From positions 1-7,696 of the forward strand of contig DMNR01000208.1 in assembly GCA_003452655.1 (NCBI GenBank): a stretch of DNA of 7,696 nucleotides, given 5' to 3'. This DNA comes from Actinomycetota bacterium. GTDB taxonomy: Bacteria; Actinomycetota; Actinomycetes; S36-B12; UBA10799. Below are positions 1 through 6,080 of the stretch, in pieces. Below the pieces are notes generated by a model. It worked only from the letters and a program-made list of their open reading frames with translations, was not told where the DNA came from and did no database searches. Made by a program: the position numbers and the translations under genes. Positions within the stretch are counted from its first letter, which is position 1. Every line of letters begins with the position of its first letter.

Positions 1-950
1 ACGCCGATGGCGTAGGCGAGCTGGAGTTCGCACTTGTCGGCGAGGCCGGCGGCGACGACGTTCTTGGCGACCCAGCGCATCGCATAGGCGGCTGAGCGAT
101 CGACCTTCGACGGGTCCTTGCCTGAGAAAGCACCGCCACCATGGCGGGCCATCCCGCCATAGGTATCGACAATGATCTTTCGCCCAGTAAGTCCGGCATC
201 GCCCATGGGTCCGCCAATTTCGAATCGACCCGTGGGATTGACGAGGAGGCGGTACCCCGAGGTATCAAGACCTAGATCAGCAAGTTCCGGTTCGACAACA
301 AGTTCGCGGATGTCCGGTGCAAGTAGTGTTTCCAAATCAATGTCTGCGGCGTGCTGGCTGGAAACGACAACGGTATCCAGACGTGCCGGCTTCTCACCGT
401 CGTACTCAATGGTGACCTGAGTTTTGCCATCCGGCCGCAAGTACGAGACCTCTCCGGAATGGCGAACCTTCGACAAACGCCGAGCGAGGCGGTGAGCAAG
501 CGCAATCGGCAGCGGCATTAATTCGGGCGTGTCATCGCAAGCAAAGCCGAACATCAGGCCTTGGTCGCCGGCACCTTGGCGATCGAGTGGATCGTGCGAG
601 CCTTCCGAGCGCTCCTCAAAAGCATCGTCCACGCCCTGAGCGATGTCCGGTGATTGCTTTCCGATCGCGATGGAAACCCCACAGGAAGCACCATCAAAAC
701 CCTTATCCGAGTGGTCGTAGCCGATATCGAGAACCGTCTTTCGCACGATCGCCGGAATATCAACCCAGGTTGACGTCGTCACCTCACCGGCGACAACAAC
801 CAATCCAGTCGTAAACAGCGTCTCAACGGCAACGCGACTTTCGGGATCATCAGACAACATCGCGTCAAGAATCGCGTCGCTGACCTGGTCAGACATCTTG
901 TCTGGATGTCCCTCAGTGACAGATTCGGAAGTAAACAGTCGGCCAGCCAT
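1..950 (-). CDS. metK: S-adenosylmethionine synthetase, C-terminus cut off by the window edge
   Basis: This cytosolic enzyme makes S-adenosylmethionine from methionine and ATP, releasing phosphate and pyrophosphate, and usually works as a tetramer needing Mg2+ and K+. About 316 of the usual ~400 residues are visible; the reading frame is open at base 1. The family signatures are present: the N-terminal GHPDK motif at residues 14-18 with the ATP-contacting H15 and D17, the hexapeptide GAGDQG at 126-131, and the glycine-rich loop GGGAFSGKD at 271-279. The start is placed at the ATG at 950 because the product then begins [18 protein letters not shown], as in relatives, and a GGAGATGAAGGG purine tract lies 7 nt upstream. 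Two further in-frame ATGs (965 and 971) would add 5 or 7 residues but have no ribosome binding site. It follows coaBC after a 73-nt gap, the usual actinobacterial neighbour. The identity is essentially certain. Confidence 0.97.
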   Translation of the reverse strand, partial: MAGRLFTSESVTEGHPDKMSDQVSDAILDAMLSDDPESRVAVETLFTTGLVVVAGEVTTSTWVDIPAIVRKTVLDIGYDHSDKGFDGASCGVSIAIGKQSPDIAQGVDDAFEERSEGSHDPLDRQGAGDQGLMFGFACDDTPELMPLPIALAHRLARRLSKVRHSGEVSYLRPDGKTQVTIEYDGEKPARLDTVVVSSQHAADIDLETLLAPDIRELVVEPELADLGLDTSGYRLLVNPTGRFEIGGPMGDAGLTGRKIIVDTYGGMARHGGGAFSGKDPSKVDRSAAYAMRWVAKNVVAAGLADKCELQLAYAIG

Positions 951-957
951 CGAAAAG

Positions 958-969
958 CCCTTCATCTCC
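958..969 (-). promoter_or_regulatory. Ribosome binding site of metK
   Basis: On the minus strand this reads GGAGATGAAGGG and ends 7 nt before the ATG at 950. It decides the start in favour of 950 over the in-frame ATGs at 965 and 971, which lie inside or upstream of this tract. The rest of the 73-nt coaBC-metK gap (951-1023) shows no convincing terminator hairpin or riboswitch. A TAGTCT (TAnnnT) hexamer near 1004-1009 could be a -10 element, but no -35 partner is evident. Confidence 0.7.
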
Positions 970-1023
970 ATAAATGATTGCGCACGGTCGAAAACCTGAG
1001 CAAAGACTAACCATCGTCTCCGA

Positions 1024-2247
1024 CTACTGATCGCCGGCACGCGGCAAGTGCTGTAAAACCACGTCCCAGACGGCATTTGCAATACCCGCCTTTGACGTTG
1101 AGGGAATGTCGCGCTCAACGCCACTGGCAGACACGATCGTCACCGCATTAACGGCACTCTCGAAACCTCGGTCGACTCCCACCGAATTGGCAACAATCAA
1201 GTCCGCACCTTTGCTCGCCAATTTGTGCGCCGCAAGTCCGACCAATTGCGGTCCGGGATCGACCGTCTCCGCCGCAAAGCCAACGAGTAGTGGTCGGTCA
1301 CCGCCACTGGTCCCGAGCTCCGCCAACACATCAACCGTTCTCACCAGTGATATGTGCGGAACCGAATCATCGTCGGTCTTCTTGATCTTCCCCTTGGACA
1401 CGTGGTCTGGCCTGAAGTCCGCAACTGCGGCAGCCATGATGACCACGTCTGCGGCGCCGGACAGTTCGAGGACCGCCTTGTGTAGCTCCTCGCCCGTACC
1501 GACGGAAACGACGTTCGCCCCGGCCGGATCCGGCAAATCTACGTTGGCGGAAACGACGTCAACATGCGCGCCGCGGGCAACAGCTGCAGCGGCGAGCGCC
1601 CATCCTTGCCGACCGCTGGAACGATTCCCGAGGAAACGAACTGGGTCGAGCGGCTCGCGAGTTCCCCCGGCGCTGATAACAACCCGCTTACCTGCCAAAT
1701 CCGCCGAGACCGATCCCCGATCGAGGACGACCTCACAGATCTCAGCAAGGGCGGCCGCCTCCGGAAGGCGTCCAGGTCCACTGTCGACCCCTGTGAGGCG
1801 ACCACTCGCAGGTTCAACGACCAATGCGCCTCTGTCGCGCAGCGTCGATACATTCGCCTGCGTCGCCGGGTGGTGCCACATTTCCGTGTGCATGGCCGGG
1901 GCGAAAACCACAGGTGCAGTCGCCATCAGCAACGTCGAAGTCAGCAGATCGTCAGCAATTCCACACGCGGCCTTCGCCAACACATTCGCGGTTGCTGGTG
2001 CAACGACAATCAGCTGCGCGTGCTGGGCAATCCGGACGTGAGCGACCTCGTGGACATCATCGAAGACGGTGGTCGTCACCGGATTGCCGGATAAGGCTTC
2101 CCAGGTCGCCCGGCCCACGAATTCCAGCGCTGATTGGGTGGGAACCACCCGAACGTCGTGTCCGGATTCGCGCATCCTGCGCAGGAGTTCACATGCCTTG
2201 TAGGCGGCGATACCGCCGCCTACGCCAAGGACGATGTGTTGGTTCAG
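1024..2247 (-). CDS. coaBC: Bifunctional phosphopantothenoylcysteine decarboxylase / phosphopantothenate-cysteine ligase, probable CTG start
   Basis: CoaBC carries out two steps of coenzyme A synthesis: the C-terminal CoaB half couples 4'-phosphopantothenate to cysteine (CTP-dependent in most bacteria), and the N-terminal flavin-binding CoaC half decarboxylates the product to 4'-phosphopantetheine. With the start used here it has 407 residues, normal for the family. CoaC covers about residues 1-185: the first strand and loop [19 protein letters not shown], the probable catalytic histidine H70 (AHVRIA), APATAN, and PAMHTEMW at 117-124. CoaB follows with [19 protein letters not shown] at 194-212, AAAVADFRP at 272-280 and KGKIKK at 285-290. 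The first in-frame ATG (2175) would remove the FMN-binding first strand and loop. No ATG, GTG or TTG lies between it and the upstream in-frame stop at 2299-2301. The best start is a CTG at 2247 that overlaps the rpoZ stop (CTGA) behind a GGAGAAGG ribosome binding site. The function is certain; the CTG start is an inference. Confidence 0.93.
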   Translation of the reverse strand: MNQHIVLGVGGGIAAYKACELLRRMRESGHDVRVVPTQSALEFVGRATWEALSGNPVTTTVFDDVHEVAHVRIAQHAQLIVVAPATANVLAKAACGIADDLLTSTLLMATAPVVFAPAMHTEMWHHPATQANVSTLRDRGALVVEPASGRLTGVDSGPGRLPEAAALAEICEVVLDRGSVSADLAGKRVVISAGGTREPLDPVRFLGNRSSGRQGWALAAAAVARGAHVDVVSANVDLPDPAGANVVSVGTGEELHKAVLELSGAADVVIMAAAVADFRPDHVSKGKIKKTDDDSVPHISLVRTVDVLAELGTSGGDRPLLVGFAAETVDPGPQLVGLAAHKLASKGADLIVANSVGVDRGFESAVNAVTIVSASGVERDIPSTSKAGIANAVWDVVLQHLPRAGDQ

Positions 2248-2522
2248 CGGACCTTCTCCACTGCACCCTCGACCGGCTCCGAATAGAGCAAGCCCGCATC
2301 AATCTCGCGCAACGCGATCGATAGCGGCTTCTCCTGAAGATGAGTCTCGACCAGCGGACCCACGTACTCAAGCAGTCCCTCGCCCAACTGTGAGTAGTAC
2401 GCGTTGATCTGTCGGGCACGCTTCGCCGCGTAGATCACCAAGGAGTACTTGGAATCTGTCTTGTCGAGCAGTTCGTCGATGGGCGGATCAGTAATACCCT
2501 GTGGATCTGGTGCAGTTGACAC
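2244..2522 (-). CDS. rpoZ: DNA-directed RNA polymerase omega subunit
   Basis: Omega is the small subunit that binds the beta-prime subunit and helps RNA polymerase assemble and stay stable. The product has 92 residues, typical of actinobacterial omega. The N-terminal part is [20 protein letters not shown], followed by the family's KRARQIN motif at 34-40, then [15 protein letters not shown] and [15 protein letters not shown]. The GTG at 2522 is chosen as start because the product then matches the length of relatives and a GGAAGGA site lies 6 nt before it. The open frame continues upstream to a TTG at 2603, which would add 27 residues (beginning MNLCTPRP) that do not resemble the family. It lies 84 nt after gmk, and its TGA overlaps the proposed coaBC CTG by 3 bases. 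The gmk-rpoZ-coaBC order is standard in Actinobacteria. Confidence 0.96.
   Translation of the reverse strand: MSTAPDPQGITDPPIDELLDKTDSKYSLVIYAAKRARQINAYYSQLGEGLLEYVGPLVETHLQEKPLSIALREIDAGLLYSEPVEGAVEKVR
2252..2259 (-). promoter_or_regulatory. Ribosome binding site supporting the CTG start of coaBC
   Basis: The minus strand reads GGAGAAGG inside the last codons of rpoZ. Its GGAG core is 8 nt, and its end 4 nt, upstream of the CTG at 2245-2247. The position is right for initiation at that CTG and far too distant for the ATG at 2175. Together with the 4-nt CTGA overlap it suggests that coaBC is translated by coupling to rpoZ. Confidence 0.65.
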
Positions 2523-2528
2523 TGCGGT

Positions 2529-2535
2529 TCCTTCC
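2529..2535 (-). promoter_or_regulatory. Ribosome binding site of rpoZ
   Basis: The minus strand reads GGAAGGA, 6 nt upstream of the GTG at 2522. This fixes the rpoZ start and argues against the longer reading frame from the TTG at 2603. The rest of the 84-nt gmk-rpoZ gap (2523-2606) holds no hairpin or clear promoter that I can see. Confidence 0.75.
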
Positions 2536-2606
2536 GGTGGTACCTCGCGCGCGGAATCCAGCGCAAAGTGTTCTTCGATTGGTCGTGGCGTGCACAAATT
2601 CAAGCG

Positions 2607-3164
2607 TTAGGCCGTGCGGTTATGGATCCATGCTAGCAACTGCTCCGTAGCTGCATCGATATCCGCGTTCACGATCACACAATCGAACTCACCAGCAGCC
2701 TCCAATTCCTCCTGCGCAGCTGCCATCCGACGTGCGATAGCAGCATCGTCTTCGGTGCCCCTCCCAGCGAGGCGGGTCGCCAGCTCATCGAGCGATGGCG
2801 GCGCCACAAAGACAGTTCTGGCACTCGGCATGTTGTCACGGACCTGCCTGACTCCCTGCAGGTCAATCTCCAGCAGGACGTCTGTCCCATGCGAAATCCG
2901 ATCAAGAACCGGCAACGCCGGAGTTCCGTACTGGTTACCGGCGAACTGCGCAGACTCAAGGAATCCACCTGACTCGACGAGGTGGCCAAATTCAGTGTCT
3001 GTGAGAAACAGATAGTCACGCCCATCCACCTCACCCGGGCGCGGTGAGCGAGTCGTTGCCGAGACCGACAGCCACAACGAAGGATCGGCTTGCAGGACCT
3101 TCTGAATCAGCGTCCCCTTACCCACGCCCGAGGGTCCAGCCACGACTATCAGTGATCCAGGCAT
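2607..3164 (-). CDS. gmk: Guanylate kinase
   Basis: Guanylate kinase phosphorylates GMP (and dGMP) to GDP with ATP in the cytosol, feeding GTP, dGTP and (p)ppGpp pools. The protein has 185 residues, close to the usual 185-210. The P-loop is GPSGVGKGT at 10-18. The GMP-binding segment TTRSPRPGEVDGRDY covers 37-51, GNQYGT is at 76-81, LEIDLQG with the conserved acidic residue is at 98-104, and the lid GRGTEDDAAIARRM is at 134-147. The ATG at 3164 is preceded by GGAGAG with 8-nt spacing and overlaps the mihF stop codon by one base (TAATG), so the two are probably translationally coupled. All key residues appear intact, and I see nothing unusual. Confidence 0.98.
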   Translation of the reverse strand: MPGSLIVVAGPSGVGKGTLIQKVLQADPSLWLSVSATTRSPRPGEVDGRDYLFLTDTEFGHLVESGGFLESAQFAGNQYGTPALPVLDRISHGTDVLLEIDLQGVRQVRDNMPSARTVFVAPPSLDELATRLAGRGTEDDAAIARRMAAAQEELEAAGEFDCVIVNADIDAATEQLLAWIHNRTA

Positions 3165-3475
3165 TATCCAAACTCTCCAGTCAGGGCTTCTCGTTGATGC
3201 TGTCCGAGGCCACGCACACGACGCGACGGAGCAATGTGGTGACGTTCCATGATCGTCGCGGCCTTTGCCTTCCCGACCCCAGGAAGAGCTTCGAGCAGCG
3301 CCACTACCTTCAACTTCGCAATCGCCTCGTCGACTGCGGCGCGGTCGATGACCTCACTGATGCGAATGTCGCCAGACTTCAGGTTTGCCCGGACCTCGGC
3401 ACGAATCCGACGAGCCGCTGTGGCGCGAGCACCAGCGGCCGCCCGTTGTTCGTCAGTCAGTGGGGGCAAGGACAC
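3164..3475 (-). CDS. mihF: Integration host factor, actinobacterial type (mIHF)
   Basis: mIHF is a small nucleoid-associated protein of Actinobacteria, unrelated in fold to the alpha/beta IHF of E. coli. It binds and bends DNA and in mycobacteria supports phage L5 integration and global gene control. From the GTG at 3475 the product has 103 residues, matching the ~105-residue functional form. The N-terminal helix LPPLTDEQRAAA is followed by basic, alanine-rich helices, then the DNA-binding core LLEALPGVGKAKAATIMER (about 60-78) and the arginine-rich SRRVRGLG at 84-91, whose arginines contact DNA in relatives. The frame continues upstream to a TTG at 3535, directly after the pyrF stop; those 20 extra residues do not look like the family. 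No Shine-Dalgarno sequence precedes the GTG, but a -10-like TACCTT lies 7 nt upstream, so a leaderless message is possible. The family call is very safe; the start is moderately so. Confidence 0.93.
   Translation of the reverse strand: MSLPPLTDEQRAAAGARATAARRIRAEVRANLKSGDIRISEVIDRAAVDEAIAKLKVVALLEALPGVGKAKAATIMERHHIAPSRRVRGLGQHQREALTGEFG
3173..3178 (-). promoter_or_regulatory. Ribosome binding site of gmk
   Basis: The minus strand reads GGAGAG within the last codons of mihF, 8 nt upstream of the gmk ATG at 3164. It contrasts with mihF just upstream, which has no such site. Confidence 0.6.
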
Positions 3476-3482
3476 GCAGGGG

Positions 3483-3488
3483 AAGGTA
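3483..3488 (-). promoter_or_regulatory. Possible -10 element of a leaderless mihF promoter
   Basis: The minus strand reads TACCTT, which fits the TAnnnT consensus of actinobacterial -10 elements. It ends 7 nt before the mihF GTG, the spacing expected if transcription starts on the G of the start codon. No good -35 hexamer stands 16-19 nt upstream. The site lies in the 60-nt pyrF-mihF gap. It is a single short motif in GC-rich DNA, so chance is a real alternative. Confidence 0.35.
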
Positions 3489-3535
3489 GCACCGCAAGCT
3501 TCGGCATTCCCTGTGCGCAACGCAGCTGTGGTCAA

Positions 3536-4237
3536 TCAGGCATCAACAAGTGCCGCGGAAATTTCCTGGGCTGCCAAGCCAGGGTCTTGAGCGGCAGTGA
3601 TTGGACGGCCGATGACCAATAGATCGGCACCGTCCGCCAGAGCCTGTTCCGGGGTGGCGACGCGCTGTTGATCACCGAGGTCTCCACCGGCAGGCCGGAT
3701 CCCGGGAATAACCAATCGAATGTCAGGTCCCACGGTCTCCCGGACTGCGGCAACCTCAAGCGGGGAACAGACCAGCGCAGTAGCACCGGCGTCCACGGCC
3801 AGCCTGGCGAGTCGAACCACGGCATCCAGCGGTTCGCCCTCTATGCCAATCGCGCCAAGATCCGCGGCCGTCAGGGAGGTAAGGATTGTGACAGCGGTGA
3901 TGGCGGTGCCCGGCAACGCGTCGACTGCGGCCGCGATCATCGCTGGCCCGCCAGATGCGTGAACCGTCAATAAGGCGGGGTTCAGAGGTGCTACTGAGCG
4001 GGCCGCACCCGCCACCGTGTTAGGGATGTCGTGCAGTTTGAGGTCGAGGAATAGTCCGACCTCCTCCCCCGCCGCCGCTCTGATCGCGGCGACGCCAGCG
4101 GCACCATCGCGAAGGTAGGTTTCGAGCCCGACCTTGAGGAACGCAACCGAATCAGCCACTTGAGCTGCGACGGTCGTGGCGCGATCCAAGTTCGGAAGGT
4201 CGAGGGCAACCGCAATGGGCGCACGGGTACCAGTCAT
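3536..4237 (-). CDS. pyrF: Orotidine 5'-phosphate decarboxylase, type 1
   Basis: PyrF decarboxylates OMP to UMP, the last step of de novo UMP synthesis. The product has 233 residues, the size of the compact E. coli / B. subtilis type. The first barrel strand AVALDLP carries D13, and K35 lies in FLKVGLE. The catalytic DxKxxD set is D65, K67 and D70 in [13 protein letters not shown]. The phosphate-binding end of the barrel shows VIPGIRP (176-182), GDQQR (188-192) and VIGRPIT (208-214). The ATG at 4237 overlaps the pyrD stop by one base (TAATG); AGAGGAAG lies about 10 nt upstream. The PyrF of Streptomyces and mycobacteria is, from memory, the longer type 2 form with a different active-site sequence, so this short form is notable in an actinobacterial cluster. 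The function is certain. Confidence 0.97.
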   Translation of the reverse strand: MTGTRAPIAVALDLPNLDRATTVAAQVADSVAFLKVGLETYLRDGAAGVAAIRAAAGEEVGLFLDLKLHDIPNTVAGAARSVAPLNPALLTVHASGGPAMIAAAVDALPGTAITAVTILTSLTAADLGAIGIEGEPLDAVVRLARLAVDAGATALVCSPLEVAAVRETVGPDIRLVIPGIRPAGGDLGDQQRVATPEQALADGADLLVIGRPITAAQDPGLAAQEISAALVDA

Positions 4238-5181
4238 TAGATGGTTACTTCCTCTCGGTGTGCGTAACCGACAGCGTCGGCCACACTGCGAAAACCTCGA
4301 TCGGCGAGGGCGGCCGCGAGTTCGTTATGGATACGCCACGGCGCGGACGGATCGTTGAATACCGCCGTGCCGACGCTCACCGCGTTCGCACCTGCAAGGA
4401 GGAACTGCAGGGCATCAAGTCCTGTCGCGATTCCACCCATTCCCAAAATCGGAACTTCCGGCAGCGCCTGACGGACCTGCCACACACAGCGCACCGCCAT
4501 CGGCCGGATCGCCGGACCGGACAGTCCGCCAGTAATACCGGCCAATGCAGGTCGCATAGTGTCGGTATCAATCACCATACCCAGCGTGGTGTTGATCATC
4601 GAGAGGCCGTCTGCCCCAGCGGTGACACAAGCCCTGGCGATATCAGCAATATCGGTAACGTCCGGGGACAGCTTCGCGAAGATAGGCGTCAGCGCGCTGG
4701 TGTGGCGGCGTACCGCATGGATCACCGACCCTGCAGCGCGCGCATCGCAGGCGAATACCTGTCCGCGACTTTCGACGTTCGGGCATGAGATGTTCACTTC
4801 GATAGCCGAAATGCCTTCTTCGTGGCGCAGCCGATTGGCTAGCTCGGCAAACTCGTTGACAGATCCGCCTGCGATAGAGACCACAGTTCGGGCCCCACGC
4901 TCACGCAGCCAGCGCAGGTCCTTACGGATGAACTCCTCAACTCCGGGGCCCTGCAGGCCAATGGAGTTCAGCATTCCAGCCGGAGTCTCTGCCATACGTG
5001 GAGTTGGTCGACCCGACCGTGGCGACGCCATGATGCTCTTGGTCACCACTGCACCAATCGCCGTCACATCGAAGAACCGATCGAGCTCGCGCCCGGCAGC
5101 TGCGCAACCGGAGGCTGTCAGAACCGGCGACGGCAAAGCAGCACTTGCCAATTGCGCACGCATATCCACAACGTTGCTCAT
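4237..5181 (-). CDS. pyrD: Dihydroorotate dehydrogenase, class 1B catalytic subunit
   Basis: This FMN-containing subunit oxidises dihydroorotate to orotate; electrons pass to NAD+ through its partner PyrK. The product has 314 residues, typical for class 1. TKSI (47-50) and NSIGLQ (72-77) belong to the FMN and substrate site, C133 in NISCPN is the expected catalytic base (class 2 enzymes carry serine here), FAKLSPD is at 168-174, and the FMN phosphate loops are GMGGI (247-251) and VGTA (270-273). No N-terminal membrane helix is present, unlike class 2 enzymes, so it should be cytosolic. The ATG at 5181 overlaps the pyrK stop in an ATGA, and the gene ends in a TAATG overlap with pyrF. The adjoining pyrK gene independently confirms class 1B rather than 1A. 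Confidence 0.96.
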   Translation of the reverse strand: MSNVVDMRAQLASAALPSPVLTASGCAAAGRELDRFFDVTAIGAVVTKSIMASPRSGRPTPRMAETPAGMLNSIGLQGPGVEEFIRKDLRWLRERGARTVVSIAGGSVNEFAELANRLRHEEGISAIEVNISCPNVESRGQVFACDARAAGSVIHAVRRHTSALTPIFAKLSPDVTDIADIARACVTAGADGLSMINTTLGMVIDTDTMRPALAGITGGLSGPAIRPMAVRCVWQVRQALPEVPILGMGGIATGLDALQFLLAGANAVSVGTAVFNDPSAPWRIHNELAAALADRGFRSVADAVGYAHREEVTI

Positions 5182-6080
5182 CGCGTTCCCGCTCCACCCT
5201 CAACGACGGGTGCGCCCAGACAGTCGGCCGGGACAGTCCCCACTTCATCCCAACGGACCTGGTCTCCGAAGAACACCGGACCGTCCGTGCACGAGCGCGT
5301 CATCCGCGTTACGCCATCGGACCCCACCACCGGCAGCACGCATGTCATGCATACGCCGACGCCACACGCCATGGCCTCTTCGACTGCGCACTGGCTGACG
5401 ATGCCGCGTTGGGAGGCCACTTCGGCAAGTCCGGCAAGCATGCCCATCGGGCCACATCCATAGATGACCTGCCCGCCATGTTGGTCGAGGATGCCGCCGA
5501 GCACGTCAGTAACGCGCCCGCGCGTCCCGAGTGATCCGTCATCGGTAGTAATCGTCAGCGTCGATGCTCGACGCCGACCGTCGACCACGCCAAAGAGCCG
5601 TGATTCGGTCGCAGCACCCAAGATCATGTCCACTCGGCAGCCGCGTTCCCGCAACCGATCAGCGAGCATGAAGAGCGGTGCCGAGCCGTAGCCGCCACCC
5701 ACCAAGACGCACGGCACCGGATCCTTGGGAAGGGAAAAGGGGCGTCCAAGCGGTGCGATCACATCGAGGGCGTCGCCTTGAACACGATCGACGAGCCACT
5801 TCGTGCCCGGCCCGTGGGCGTCGACCACGATCTCCACGGTCCCGCCGAGCGCCCCGGCAGTGTCGACGTGGTGAATCGAGAAGCAACGCCTGAGCAACAT
5901 GGCGGTAGGTTGGCCACCCACCGCGATAGCAACGAAGTTGCCCGGAGCCGTCAGCTCGGCAACGCCCGGGGCGGCGAATACCAACACGTGATAGTCACCG
6001 CTGCGGCGAACCGCCAAGACCTCACCGCGAACCTGCAGCGGGCCAACATCTGCCTTCGATCCACGCCCCATCATGCTCAT
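5178..6080 (-). CDS. pyrK: Dihydroorotate dehydrogenase electron transfer subunit (FAD, 2Fe-2S)
   Basis: PyrK passes electrons from the FMN of PyrD through a [2Fe-2S] cluster and FAD to NAD+. The product has 300 residues, somewhat longer than the ~255 of B. subtilis PyrK; the excess is about 12 residues at the N-terminus and a ~25-residue tail after the cluster domain. The ferredoxin-reductase-like FAD domain shows RRCFSI at 64-69, with Cys where PyrK proteins usually have Pro. The nucleotide-binding domain has [11 protein letters not shown] at 125-135 and YGCGPMGM at 207-214. The cluster ligands are C239, C244, C247 ([11 protein letters not shown]) and C264 ([10 protein letters not shown]), the normal PyrK spacing. 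The ATG at 6080 overlaps the carB stop (ATGA). In-frame ATGs a few codons downstream make the exact start slightly uncertain. Confidence 0.95.
   Translation of the reverse strand: MSMMGRGSKADVGPLQVRGEVLAVRRSGDYHVLVFAAPGVAELTAPGNFVAIAVGGQPTAMLLRRCFSIHHVDTAGALGGTVEIVVDAHGPGTKWLVDRVQGDALDVIAPLGRPFSLPKDPVPCVLVGGGYGSAPLFMLADRLRERGCRVDMILGAATESRLFGVVDGRRRASTLTITTDDGSLGTRGRVTDVLGGILDQHGGQVIYGCGPMGMLAGLAEVASQRGIVSQCAVEEAMACGVGVCMTCVLPVVGSDGVTRMTRSCTDGPVFFGDQVRWDEVGTVPADCLGAPVVEGGAGTR

Noticed and set aside
913..1014. Small minus-strand open frame (33 codons, ATG at 1014) overlapping the metK start in another frame, a possible regulatory leader peptide
   Set aside because: The only GGAG is 3 nt from its ATG, too close for good initiation. 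There is no run of Met or regulatory codons and no attenuator hairpin nearby.
951..1023. Possible SAM riboswitch or terminator in front of metK
   Set aside because: Only 73 nt are available. I see a 4-bp inverted repeat (AGAC/GTCT) at most, with no U-tract and no recognisable SAM aptamer core.
1106..2041. Long plus-strand open frame (311 codons) antisense to coaBC
   Set aside because: It is a shadow of coaBC in GC-rich DNA. Its translation is Ser/Thr/Ala/Pro-rich without a recognisable domain, while the opposite strand carries every CoaBC motif.
2523..2603. N-terminal extension of rpoZ to the TTG at 2603
   Set aside because: The GTG at 2522 has a strong GGAAGGA site at 6 nt and yields an omega subunit of normal length; the extension has no family similarity.
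3476..3535. TTG at 3535 as start of mihF, adding 20 residues directly after the pyrF stop, with TTGACC there as a -35 element
   Set aside because: The extra residues do not resemble the conserved mIHF N-terminus and no ribosome binding site precedes the TTG. The TTGACC has no matching -10 hexamer 16-18 nt downstream.
4559..5398. Plus-strand open frame (279 codons) antisense to pyrD and the end of pyrK
   Set aside because: It crosses the boundary of two well-supported minus-strand genes and shows the low-complexity composition of a shadow frame.
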